A stretch of DNA of 57,785 bases, from NCBI GenBank assembly GCA_964389675.1, contig CAYMEV010000022.1:1-57785 (forward strand), in the 5' to 3' direction. Of the stretch, positions 42,976 through 50,516 are shown in pieces. The notes beneath the pieces were generated by a model. That model saw nothing but the letters and a program-made list of their open reading frames with translations. It made no database searches and was not told where the DNA came from. Numbering within the stretch: position 1 is the stretch's first letter; the number at the start of each line of letters is the position of its first letter. Source of the DNA: CAYMEV01 sp964389675 [NCBI: uncultured Candidatus Sumerlaeota bacterium] (GTDB taxonomy: Bacteria; CAYMEV01). The translations under genes and the position numbers were made by a program.

Positions 42976-44159
42976 TGTTTAGACCCCCCTTTTAGTAAAC
43001 TTAACAGCAATGTTGAGACATGCAGTATTGGGATATCACTTTTGTACCGGTGCACACCATCGGCAAGCCTTAGCATGCACAACGGGCAGCTTGATATGAT
43101 CTGTGCGGGGTTATTAAACTTTTCAACAGCCGTCTGCAGTATAGATAGTGAAAGGCTGTTGTTTTTGACAAAGAAGCTGCCGCCTCCGCCACAGCAGGAA
43201 TCTACTGTACTGAACAATTCTCCGAAAATATCATCAAGGATATCCCGTGCTGAATTCACAGGGTGTTTACCGGTGAAATGACAAGGCTGATGGAATGCGG
43301 TCTCTTTTTTTTCTTCAGATTTGAAAAGGTGCTTAAAGCTTTTTAAAACAGCTGAGATATCAACCACCTTTTCTTCATCAAAACCATACCATTCTATCAG
43401 GGATGTCCTGCAGGTGGGACATGTTGTGATGATCTTCTTATGGGGCGTTTTTGAGAATATTTCAAGGTTCCTGCTTTTCACTTCTTCAGCCTTTTTATCA
43501 AAGCCGTTATAATATAGGGGAAACCCGCAGCAGGAAAGCCCTGCAGGTATTATAAATGGTATTTTGAGCATATTCAGCAGAGAGATGGTATCCCTCGTTA
43601 TTTTTGAGAGTATGAGATTACTCCCGCATCCGGGGAAATATAGATATTCAGGGAGTTTGCCAAGCTCGTTCTTTATCTCCTTTTTAAGATATGCAGGCCT
43701 GTTATAGTAGTTTGGGAATATTCTGGAGACAGGGGTTTTAATAAGCTTCATATAAAAGAAGCTGCTGTCGGAATATTCTCTTGTAAACAGGGCAAATAAT
43801 TCCTTTGGAAAGATCCTGCTCAATCTGGTAAGTATATCAACATTCATGAGTGCATTTGAGATAAGTCTGTCTGACAGGCTCTTTTTAATCTCCCTGGCCT
43901 TTATCATGGAAATCAGGTCAAGGTACTTGACATCTTTCTCGCAAACACCCCTGCATCTCAGGCATACAAGGCATTTGTCAAGGCTGTCTTTCATATCCTG
44001 GGCTATAAAAGAATCATCATTCAGCATATCGAAAAGAGCTACACGTCCCCTTGAGGAATATATCTCATCTCTCAGCTGTATGTATACAGGGCAGACAGAG
44101 AGGCACCGGCCGCATTTCACGCACTCTGATATCATGTCATTAATTATATTGTCTCTCAT
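42972..44159 (-). CDS. GlcF-like iron-sulfur subunit (glycolate/lactate oxidase type)
   Basis: A 395-residue protein with two ferredoxin clusters (CVKCGRCLSVCP, and a second CLVCLRCRGVC) and two CCG domains (FPGCGSNL...CCGFPLYYNG and HQPCHFTGKH...CCGGGGSFF). This matches GlcF/LldE-type proteins that pass electrons from flavin oxidoreductases or heterodisulfide reductases. A D-subunit flavoprotein is not adjacent, so the partner is unknown. The second cluster's proline is Glu-Lys-Asp. The start overlaps its upstream neighbour by four bases (ATGA). Confidence 0.87.
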   Translation of the reverse strand: MRDNIINDMISECVKCGRCLSVCPVYIQLRDEIYSSRGRVALFDMLNDDSFIAQDMKDSLDKCLVCLRCRGVCEKDVKYLDLISMIKAREIKKSLSDRLISNALMNVDILTRLSRIFPKELFALFTREYSDSSFFYMKLIKTPVSRIFPNYYNRPAYLKKEIKNELGKLPEYLYFPGCGSNLILSKITRDTISLLNMLKIPFIIPAGLSCCGFPLYYNGFDKKAEEVKSRNLEIFSKTPHKKIITTCPTCRTSLIEWYGFDEEKVVDISAVLKSFKHLFKSEEKKETAFHQPCHFTGKHPVNSARDILDDIFGELFSTVDSCCGGGGSFFVKNNSLSLSILQTAVEKFNNPAQIISSCPLCMLRLADGVHRYKSDIPILHVSTLLLSLLKGGSKQ

Positions 44160-44518
44160 TGTTCCTTCCTTATCACAAAAGGCTTGGGAATATATTTTTT
44201 CCGTAATCTTTTTATTTTTGCAGGTTTGCTGAAAAGGTCGGCTGTAAGCCTGTTTTCTCTGTACCGCTGTATATAATCCCTTATAACCGGATTTATGAAA
44301 ATATTTTCCAGGTCAAACAGGGATAATGCTTCAATAAGTATGATAAATTTCTCAGTCTCTGTGAGCGTGCTGGCGATATAGAGCCTCTTTTCATCCTTTA
44401 GAATGCAGTAACCGTTGACATTCAAGCATTCTTTGAAAACCTCCACTTTGATTTTATCAAGAATCTCAAGGCAATAATCAATTAATCTGGGAAGTTCATA
44501 ATGTTTAGTTGTTACCAT
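44156..44518 (-). CDS. hypothetical protein before the GlcF-like gene
   Basis: A 120-residue soluble protein of no recognised family. It has a mixed helix/strand core (RLIDYCLEILDKIKVEVF, RLYIASTLTETEKFIILIEA) and a basic C-terminus rich in Lys and Arg (KPAKIKRLRKKYIPKP). It is the first gene of the operon with the GlcF-like protein, nadK and recN, and overlaps the GlcF start by four bases, which suggests a real coupled gene. No strong ribosome site is seen. Confidence 0.65.
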   Translation of the reverse strand: MVTTKHYELPRLIDYCLEILDKIKVEVFKECLNVNGYCILKDEKRLYIASTLTETEKFIILIEALSLFDLENIFINPVIRDYIQRYRENRLTADLFSKPAKIKRLRKKYIPKPFVIRKEQ

Positions 44519-44609
44519 TTCCAGCTACCTGTTTATTAAATACATGTTAGTACTAATATATAAAATTATCAAAAAAAAAGCATAATATCATATTATTAGT
44601 CATTTTTAA

Positions 44610-44637
44610 TTGACAATAATATAATTTGGGCTTTAAT
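44610..44637 (+). promoter_or_regulatory. sigma-70-type promoter for the radical SAM cluster
   Basis: TTGACA (44610-44615), 16-base spacer, TTTAAT (44632-44637); shifting the -10 by one base gives TTAATA at 17. The predicted start is about 12 bases before the ATG at 44657. It is divergent from the minus-strand operon that begins at 44518. Confidence 0.5.
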
Positions 44638-44656
44638 ATCTTTTTTTTGAAAAAAT

Positions 44657-45484
44657 ATGAAAAATAAAGGCACAAACAGCATTTTCTTATCAATAGGAAA
44701 GGTGGCAGTCAGGATTAACGGCCTGAGCGACAGGTTGTACAATGACGCCAGTATCCGATATACCCATTTTATCCAGAAACATTGCCCTTCGGGTCAGACA
44801 GCTGCTGATATCAATATAACGCTCCTTAGAAGATTCATATCTGACAAGCCTCTGGATCCTGTTCTTTCTGAGGAGAATGGAATCATATCAATTAAGAGAT
44901 ATGATTTTGAAGGGAAATATGATATTTCAAATGGTGTCCTTGATATATCCATGTTTGAAAACGTCTATTCCCTTGATGCAGTGCTGAGGATCCTTTATTC
45001 GTACTATCTGGCTATGAACGGGGGATTTATGATACATTCTGCTGGAATAGTAATAGACGATGAAGCTTATGTGTTCTGCGGACAGACCCTTCATGGAAAA
45101 TCCCACATAATAAAAACCACCGGCGAGGGGCTGTTGCTTTCTGATGAAATAACAATTATCAGAAAGATTAAAGGGGATTTCCACGTGTTTGGAACACCGT
45201 TCTGGGGAGAGTTTGCAGTGGGGGGGGTTAATTCAGGTTTTCACCTTGAACAGCTTTATTTTTTGCATACCGGAGAGGAAAATTCTATACAGGATATCTC
45301 TAGCATTGAAGCAGTTCAGAAATTATTATCAACAATTCTTCTTTTTATTAATGACAAAAAAATAAATGATATTATATTTGATACAATCACGGAGATTGTG
45401 AACAGTGTTAATTGCTACAAGGTTATCTACAATCAAAAAGATGATATATGGAGGGAGATAAAATATGGCAGTAAGGCAAGATAA
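44657..45484 (+). CDS. HPr kinase-like protein of a radical SAM cluster
   Basis: A 275-residue protein whose C-terminal part resembles HPr kinase: HSAGIVIDDEAYVFCGQTLHGKS contains the P-loop GQTLHGKS at 142-149, with LLSDEITII as a Walker B-like segment. Such HprK-like kinases occur next to PqqD and radical SAM genes; in lasso-peptide clusters relatives phosphorylate a precursor peptide, so peptide phosphorylation is a reasonable but unproven guess. A G8 tract (45220-45227) lies in the gene. It overlaps pqqD-like by 20 bases. The start has a weak site and A-rich lead. Confidence 0.75.
   Translation: MKNKGTNSIFLSIGKVAVRINGLSDRLYNDASIRYTHFIQKHCPSGQTAADINITLLRRFISDKPLDPVLSEENGIISIKRYDFEGKYDISNGVLDISMFENVYSLDAVLRILYSYYLAMNGGFMIHSAGIVIDDEAYVFCGQTLHGKSHIIKTTGEGLLLSDEITIIRKIKGDFHVFGTPFWGEFAVGGVNSGFHLEQLYFLHTGEENSIQDISSIEAVQKLLSTILLFINDKKINDIIFDTITEIVNSVNCYKVIYNQKDDIWREIKYGSKAR
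45220..45227 (+). repeat. G8 homopolymer in the HprK-like gene
   Basis: Eight G in a row, encoding Val-Gly-Gly-Val. The frame is open here; one base lost or gained would truncate the kinase's last third. Confidence 0.9.
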
Positions 45485-45839
45485 AACTAATCTAGCAAAA
45501 AAAGACACACATCTTGATGCACTTTCAAAGAAAAAAGCCGATATTCTCACAAAGGTTGTAAAGAAGAACGAGGATATTGCATGGAGAGTGCTGGAAGGTG
45601 AAGTAATAATAATAACGCCCGAGGATTCAGTTCAGCATTACATGAACGAAGTAGGATCAACAATATGGGGATTTGCCGATGGAAAAAGGACTGTCCAGGA
45701 GATTATTGAACTCATGAAGGCAGAATACAAGGAAAATATTGAAAAGAAGCTTGTAACCCCCGAGGAGATCGAAACAGACGTTATCTCTTTCATAAGCGAG
45801 CTTTCCTCAGAAGAGAAGAAAATCGTTACCCTGGAATAA
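45465..45839 (+). CDS. PqqD-family peptide chaperone (RRE)
   Basis: A 124-residue protein. Its core SVQHYMNEVGSTIWGFADG, then RTVQEIIELMKAEY, is the PqqD/RiPP-recognition-element fold, which binds leader peptides and delivers them to radical SAM enzymes. A lysine-rich N-terminal extension of about 40 residues precedes it. GGAGGGAG is nine bases before the ATG; the gene overlaps the kinase by 20 bases and ends six bases before the radical SAM gene. The partner is expected to be the enzyme encoded next. Confidence 0.85.
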   Translation: MAVRQDKTNLAKKDTHLDALSKKKADILTKVVKKNEDIAWRVLEGEVIIITPEDSVQHYMNEVGSTIWGFADGKRTVQEIIELMKAEYKENIEKKLVTPEEIETDVISFISELSSEEKKIVTLE

Positions 45840-45844
45840 ATTCC

Positions 45845-46939
45845 ATGGGAAATGACCAATATATCACAACAGACTCAATAAATGAATATCTTGAATCAAA
45901 ATCCTGGGAGCATTTGATACCATTAAACGCCTCTTTTGAACTGACATACAGATGCAATGAAAGATGCATACACTGTTATGTTGAGTCCCCTTTTGATGAT
46001 AAAGAGCTGTCCACCCAGGAAGTTAAAAGGGTCCTTGATGAACTCGCGGAGCTTCAAACCCTGCAGATCACATTTACTGGCGGGGAAATATTTGTAAGGA
46101 AGGACATTAAGGAGATCCTCCAGTATGCCAGGAATTTGAAATACAATATCAACATAAGCACCAATGGTATACTCATTGACGAGAGGATGGCTGATTTCCT
46201 GAAAGAGAAAATAAAGCCATGGGAGATAGGAATCAGCCTGTACGGGTCCACACCTGCAATTCATGATGCTGTAACACAAGTTAAGGGTTCATTTGAAAAG
46301 ACAGTAAAAGCCATAAAGATACTTAGGGAAAGGAATATCAGGACAAAAGCCAAGATAGTTATCATGTCAATAAACTATGATGACTATAAGAATATAAAGA
46401 AACTCACTGAGGAACTGGGAGTAAAGCACCTTATTGATTTTAACATTACACCGAAGACAACCGGGGACTTATCTCCTCTTGACCTGAGGATAAGCGACGA
46501 AAGGATTCAGGAATTTATATTTAATGAGGCTATCGGGCTGGAGATATACACCATGGACAAGGAAAGGTATGAAAAAGAGACCAAACTTAAGCTTGACGGT
46601 TATCTGTGCAAAGCCGGCAACAATTTCATAAATATTACTCCCTATGGTGAAGTAACGCCCTGCATACAGTGGTATTATCCTGTAGGGAACATAAGGAATA
46701 ACAGCCTGCATGATATATGGTACAATTCCGAAAAGTTGAATTATATCAGAAAACTGAAAATAAGGGATATAGAAAAATGCAATAAATGCGAATACCTGGC
46801 ATACTGCAACAGATGTCCGGGTGTAGCACTCCTGATTGACGGAGACAGCTTTGGAATATCGACTCTTTCATGCCGATATGTTGATAATATTAAAGCAGTT
46901 ATTGAAAAGAAATATAAAAAAAACCTGATTCCGACCTAA
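45845..46939 (+). CDS. radical SAM/SPASM peptide-modifying-type enzyme
   Basis: A 364-residue enzyme. The AdoMet cluster motif CNERCIHC (Cys37, 41, 44) is in LTYRCNERCIHCYVESP. The C-terminal SPASM domain has cysteines at about 255, 273, 312, 315, 321, 324 and 343 (CKAGNNFINITPYGEVTPC and CNKCEYLAYCNRCPG), enough for two auxiliary clusters. With PqqD next door, a RiPP maturase is likely; heme- or cofactor-synthesis relatives are possible. The start has little ribosome site and depends on coupling. No small precursor gene is seen between here and the ends of the cluster. Confidence 0.9.
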   Translation: MGNDQYITTDSINEYLESKSWEHLIPLNASFELTYRCNERCIHCYVESPFDDKELSTQEVKRVLDELAELQTLQITFTGGEIFVRKDIKEILQYARNLKYNINISTNGILIDERMADFLKEKIKPWEIGISLYGSTPAIHDAVTQVKGSFEKTVKAIKILRERNIRTKAKIVIMSINYDDYKNIKKLTEELGVKHLIDFNITPKTTGDLSPLDLRISDERIQEFIFNEAIGLEIYTMDKERYEKETKLKLDGYLCKAGNNFINITPYGEVTPCIQWYYPVGNIRNNSLHDIWYNSEKLNYIRKLKIRDIEKCNKCEYLAYCNRCPGVALLIDGDSFGISTLSCRYVDNIKAVIEKKYKKNLIPT

Positions 46940-46948
46940 ATATTCCAT

Positions 46949-47539
46949 ATGAACAATAACAGAATCCCCCCTGCCTCTCTGGTAAAAGAGGCAATAAAAA
47001 AATCAGGAAGGTTTGAGATTACTGCATTGGGTTCCAGTATGACCCCTATCATATGGCACAGAAGCAGGGTCCTCCTTGACTGGGTTGAGCCTGAAAAGAT
47101 TAAAATTGGAGATATAATTGTCAAAGGCATAGACTATAAATATATAATACACAGGGTTATCAGAATATTGAAAAAACCGGATGAAGAGGGTAAAAATATA
47201 TTTATTTTTATTACAAAAGGAGATTTTCTTACACGGCCTGACCCATTCTATGATGCTGATGAATATCTTGGCAAGGTCTCCAGTATAAGCAATAAACTAA
47301 TAAGTTTCAATCCCAACACTGTATCGCAACCTTTAAGAAGGCTTTGTGTCTGGTTTTCGCGCATAGGTTCATTTTTTGACAGGTACTTTAGTTTTATTTA
47401 TAAATTAATTTACAAAATTAGAATTTTACAGATATTTTATAGAACAGTTTTCTCATTTCCCGTATTATTAATAAATACGGCAGTATTATTCTATTATTTC
47501 TTAAGGAGATGCACATGGAAAAGAAATCGGGAATTATAG
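46949..47539 (+). CDS. S26 (signal peptidase-like) membrane protease
   Basis: A 196-residue protein of the S24/S26 family. ALGSSMTPII carries the nucleophile Ser30, VKGIDYKYIIHRVI has His68 where signal peptidase I of E. coli has lysine, and FITKGDF has Asp92, giving the Ser-His-Asp set of SipW and endoplasmic reticulum-type signal peptidases. A C-terminal hydrophobic helix (about 160-185) follows. It could cleave a leader or an exported product of the cluster. Ten bases follow the radical SAM stop; the end overlaps the sulfatase start by about 25 bases. Confidence 0.82.
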   Translation: MNNNRIPPASLVKEAIKKSGRFEITALGSSMTPIIWHRSRVLLDWVEPEKIKIGDIIVKGIDYKYIIHRVIRILKKPDEEGKNIFIFITKGDFLTRPDPFYDADEYLGKVSSISNKLISFNPNTVSQPLRRLCVWFSRIGSFFDRYFSFIYKLIYKIRILQIFYRTVFSFPVLLINTAVLFYYFLRRCTWKRNREL

Positions 47540-49680
47540 GCAGCATATTGAAGAGCAGTTTTGCTTTTGGAATTATAGTGGGTATTATTGAAGGTGTCAC
47601 AGTTCTGCTTCAGAGTTTAATATCCTCTCCTATGAGGGTAACAGGTGACACACTTGAGAGCATATTGAAGATTCTGTACATGGCGGTTATAAGCAATGTC
47701 TTATTCATTATTATAATGAACTTTACAGTCGGAATGATTTTATATCTTATACTCAGAAAACTTCTCAAGCAGTATGCCAATTATACATTTATCTTTGTAT
47801 CAGGATTTTTTATGGCATTCAATATCCTTTCATATGCCTTTACTACAAGTTATATAATCAATCAGATTTCCCATCCGCTCCCCTTATTCGTGCTTGCAAG
47901 GACAGCTTTTTATTCAGTACTTGTTTCAATCGGAGCAATTATCCTTTACAGATATATTGTAAGCAAATGGGGATGGGAGAAGGCTATAAGGGTTTTCATC
48001 TCGCTTGCTGCGCTTCTGCTTGCGACTATACCTTTTATCCTCCTTATAAACAGGATATATATACCATTTTCATTATCACTAAAAAGCCTTCTTGTGAATA
48101 TTGTCATTCTTATTGCCCTTTTGATATCCTATTTTCTAATGTCATGGATTTACCGGATATTATCAAAGAAATATAAAAAGACATTCATGATTGAGAATCC
48201 TTTAATACCGGCAGTTATGTTCCTGCTGCTGTTAAGCCCTTTTATATACAGCCTTATGGCAGGATCAGACCTGAACCTAAAACCTAAAACAGACCCTGAA
48301 AGGCCCAATGTTGTATTGATATCAGTAGACACTCTCAGGGCTGATGCACTTAAATGCTATGGCAACGAGAAGACAGATACAAATAATATAGACAGTGTTG
48401 CCGCTCAGGGCATAAGGTTCCAGAATGCATATTCACAGGCTCCATGGACCCTGACATCAATAGGGAGCTTCATGACAGGGCTTTATCCAACTGTAAACGG
48501 GCTTAACAAGCCTCTCTTAAGGCTTGATTCAAACAGGGAGACAATTGCAAAGGCGTTCAGGAATGCCGGTTATAATACCGTAGCAGTTGCTACAAATGGA
48601 TGGAACAAGCAAAATTTTGGAATGGACCTTGGTTTTGAGAACTATAATTATCAGGGTGATGCGATGTGGATATTATCATTCAATCATAGCCTGTGGAACA
48701 GGATGTTCATATTTATTTCAACAAAGATCTTTAAGAGCAATGTTATGTACAGTGCCTATAACCCTAATGAAGCCAAGGTTGTAACTGACATCTCCATTAA
48801 AAAACTGGAGGAGTATAAAGACAGCAATTTCTTCATGTGGATACACTACCTTGATCCCCATGATCCGTATACGCCCCCCAGGGAATATCAGAAAAAATTC
48901 TCAAAGGGATATAAGGGCCGATATATGACAAGTTCGGGACGGGTTAACGGATTCAGGACAGGGATAATGCTTGAGGAAAAAGATAAAGCACAGATAGAAA
49001 ACCTTTATCTTGCTGAGGTAGAATATACAGACCGGGAAATAGGGCGTATTATTGACACATTAGATAGGCTGAATCTTGGAGAAAACACAATTGTAGCCCT
49101 GATAGCAGACCATGGAGAAGAGTTCTGGGAGCACAATGGTGTTACCCATGGGCACTGCCTCCACTGGCATCAGCTTCATATACCCTTTATTCTCAGGTGG
49201 AAAGGCAATATTGAACCAAAAGTGATAGAGGACAGGGTAGCACTTCTTGACCTGAAACCCACACTCCTTTCGCTTTGCGGGATACAGGCCGGAGAGATCA
49301 TGCAGGGTTTTGATCTCAGCAGTGTCATTAGAAACGGGGACGAGGATCTGAAGTTAAAACTGAAGGAGAGGGATCTGTATGCTGAGGCATTGATATATTT
49401 TGAGGAGCAGAAGAGCGTATATGATGATAATTATAAATATGTATATTCTGAAGTGACACATAAGGAAGAGCTTTATGACCTGAAAAATGACCCTCTGGAA
49501 AAAATGAACATAATTGCTTCGGAAGAGGAACTGGCCCAGAAATACAGGGATTCAGTAGGAGAATGGCGTACAGTAAGTGAAAACATTGCCGGTACCCTTC
49601 CCAAAGAGGATGCTGATTCAACATCCCACCTGGATGAGGAGACTCTTCAGCAGCTCAGGGCATTGGGCTATATAAATTAG
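47515..49680 (+). CDS. membrane sulfatase-fold protein with Thr nucleophile
   Basis: A 721-residue protein with six to seven transmembrane segments (about 10-250) and a C-terminal alkaline-phosphatase/sulfatase domain. Metal site residues are in PNVVLISVDTLRADALK and LIADHGEEFWEHNGVTHGH. At the position of the formylglycine cysteine (CxPxR) it has APWTLTSIGSFMTG, with Thr312 as the candidate nucleophile. It is thus unlikely to be a formylglycine sulfatase; LtaS/EptA-type phosphotransferases use threonine. GGAG fits the ATG at 47515. As part of the cluster it may modify an envelope molecule. Fifteen bases separate it from the next gene. Confidence 0.82.
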   Translation: MEKKSGIIGSILKSSFAFGIIVGIIEGVTVLLQSLISSPMRVTGDTLESILKILYMAVISNVLFIIIMNFTVGMILYLILRKLLKQYANYTFIFVSGFFMAFNILSYAFTTSYIINQISHPLPLFVLARTAFYSVLVSIGAIILYRYIVSKWGWEKAIRVFISLAALLLATIPFILLINRIYIPFSLSLKSLLVNIVILIALLISYFLMSWIYRILSKKYKKTFMIENPLIPAVMFLLLLSPFIYSLMAGSDLNLKPKTDPERPNVVLISVDTLRADALKCYGNEKTDTNNIDSVAAQGIRFQNAYSQAPWTLTSIGSFMTGLYPTVNGLNKPLLRLDSNRETIAKAFRNAGYNTVAVATNGWNKQNFGMDLGFENYNYQGDAMWILSFNHSLWNRMFIFISTKIFKSNVMYSAYNPNEAKVVTDISIKKLEEYKDSNFFMWIHYLDPHDPYTPPREYQKKFSKGYKGRYMTSSGRVNGFRTGIMLEEKDKAQIENLYLAEVEYTDREIGRIIDTLDRLNLGENTIVALIADHGEEFWEHNGVTHGHCLHWHQLHIPFILRWKGNIEPKVIEDRVALLDLKPTLLSLCGIQAGEIMQGFDLSSVIRNGDEDLKLKLKERDLYAEALIYFEEQKSVYDDNYKYVYSEVTHKEELYDLKNDPLEKMNIIASEEELAQKYRDSVGEWRTVSENIAGTLPKEDADSTSHLDEETLQQLRALGYIN

Positions 49681-49694
49681 AAAGGAAGATATAT

Positions 49695-50516
49695 ATGCTT
49701 AATGAAAAGCAGATTCTGAAACTTCTTGATAATGTTATCAAAAAAGTGGAGATTGCATCAAGTTATGTGAGATTTGCTTTTGACAGCTACACTACATTTA
49801 ATGATGTAGTGGCAAAGGGAAAAGCTGATTTTGTAACCCAGAGCGATATCAAGACGCAGGAAATCCTTATCAATGAGCTGTCGCCCCTCATAAAAAATGC
49901 TGATATACTTGCTGAAGAGGGCAATATAAGCCTGCTTCAGGAGGGAAAATGGGAATATCAATGGGTAATTGACCCCATTGACGGGACATCCAATTTTATA
50001 CACAAGTTTCCATTTGTAGGGATCAGTGTCGCATTAAGGCACTGTGAACAGGGCCCGGTCCTCGGAGTAATCAGTAATGTGATACTCAGGGATGTATATT
50101 ATGCGACCAAAGGGCAGGGTGCCTATAAAAATGGCAAAAGGCTTGCTGTCTCCAGAAAGGACAATCTAAGGTCATCCTTTCTTGCAACAGGATTTCCTTT
50201 CAGGCACCCGGAGATCATACCGAGGTATGCGAAGCTTTTTGAGGCTGTGATAAGCAAGGTAACAGGACTGAGAAGGGCAGGCAGTGCAGCAATAGACCTT
50301 GCATTGACAGCTGAGGGAATATTTGACGGTTTCTTTGAATATGGCCTGAAACCGTGGGATGTTGCTGCAGGTATTCTTATGGTCAATGAAGCAGGGGGAA
50401 AGGTAACCGGATTTTCTGATAATCAGAATCCCCTCTTTGATGGCAGGATAATAGCTACAAACGGAATTATCCATAAATACCTGCAGGAAGAGATATTAAG
50501 AATATTCAATGAGTAA
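49695..50516 (+). CDS. inositol monophosphatase family protein
   Basis: A 273-residue Mg-dependent phosphatase. LAEEG (E74, E75), IDPIDGTSNFIHKFP (D93, D96) and KPWDVAAGILMVNEAGG are the metal site motifs. Substrates in this family include inositol phosphate, fructose-bisphosphate and 3'-phosphoadenosine 5'-phosphate; the typical SuhB layout is closest. Overlap with polA is eight bases; AAAGGAAG precedes the ATG. It may share a transcript with the sulfatase upstream. If the sulfatase were to release phospho-products, this enzyme could fit, but that is speculation. Confidence 0.9.
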   Translation: MLNEKQILKLLDNVIKKVEIASSYVRFAFDSYTTFNDVVAKGKADFVTQSDIKTQEILINELSPLIKNADILAEEGNISLLQEGKWEYQWVIDPIDGTSNFIHKFPFVGISVALRHCEQGPVLGVISNVILRDVYYATKGQGAYKNGKRLAVSRKDNLRSSFLATGFPFRHPEIIPRYAKLFEAVISKVTGLRRAGSAAIDLALTAEGIFDGFFEYGLKPWDVAAGILMVNEAGGKVTGFSDNQNPLFDGRIIATNGIIHKYLQEEILRIFNE

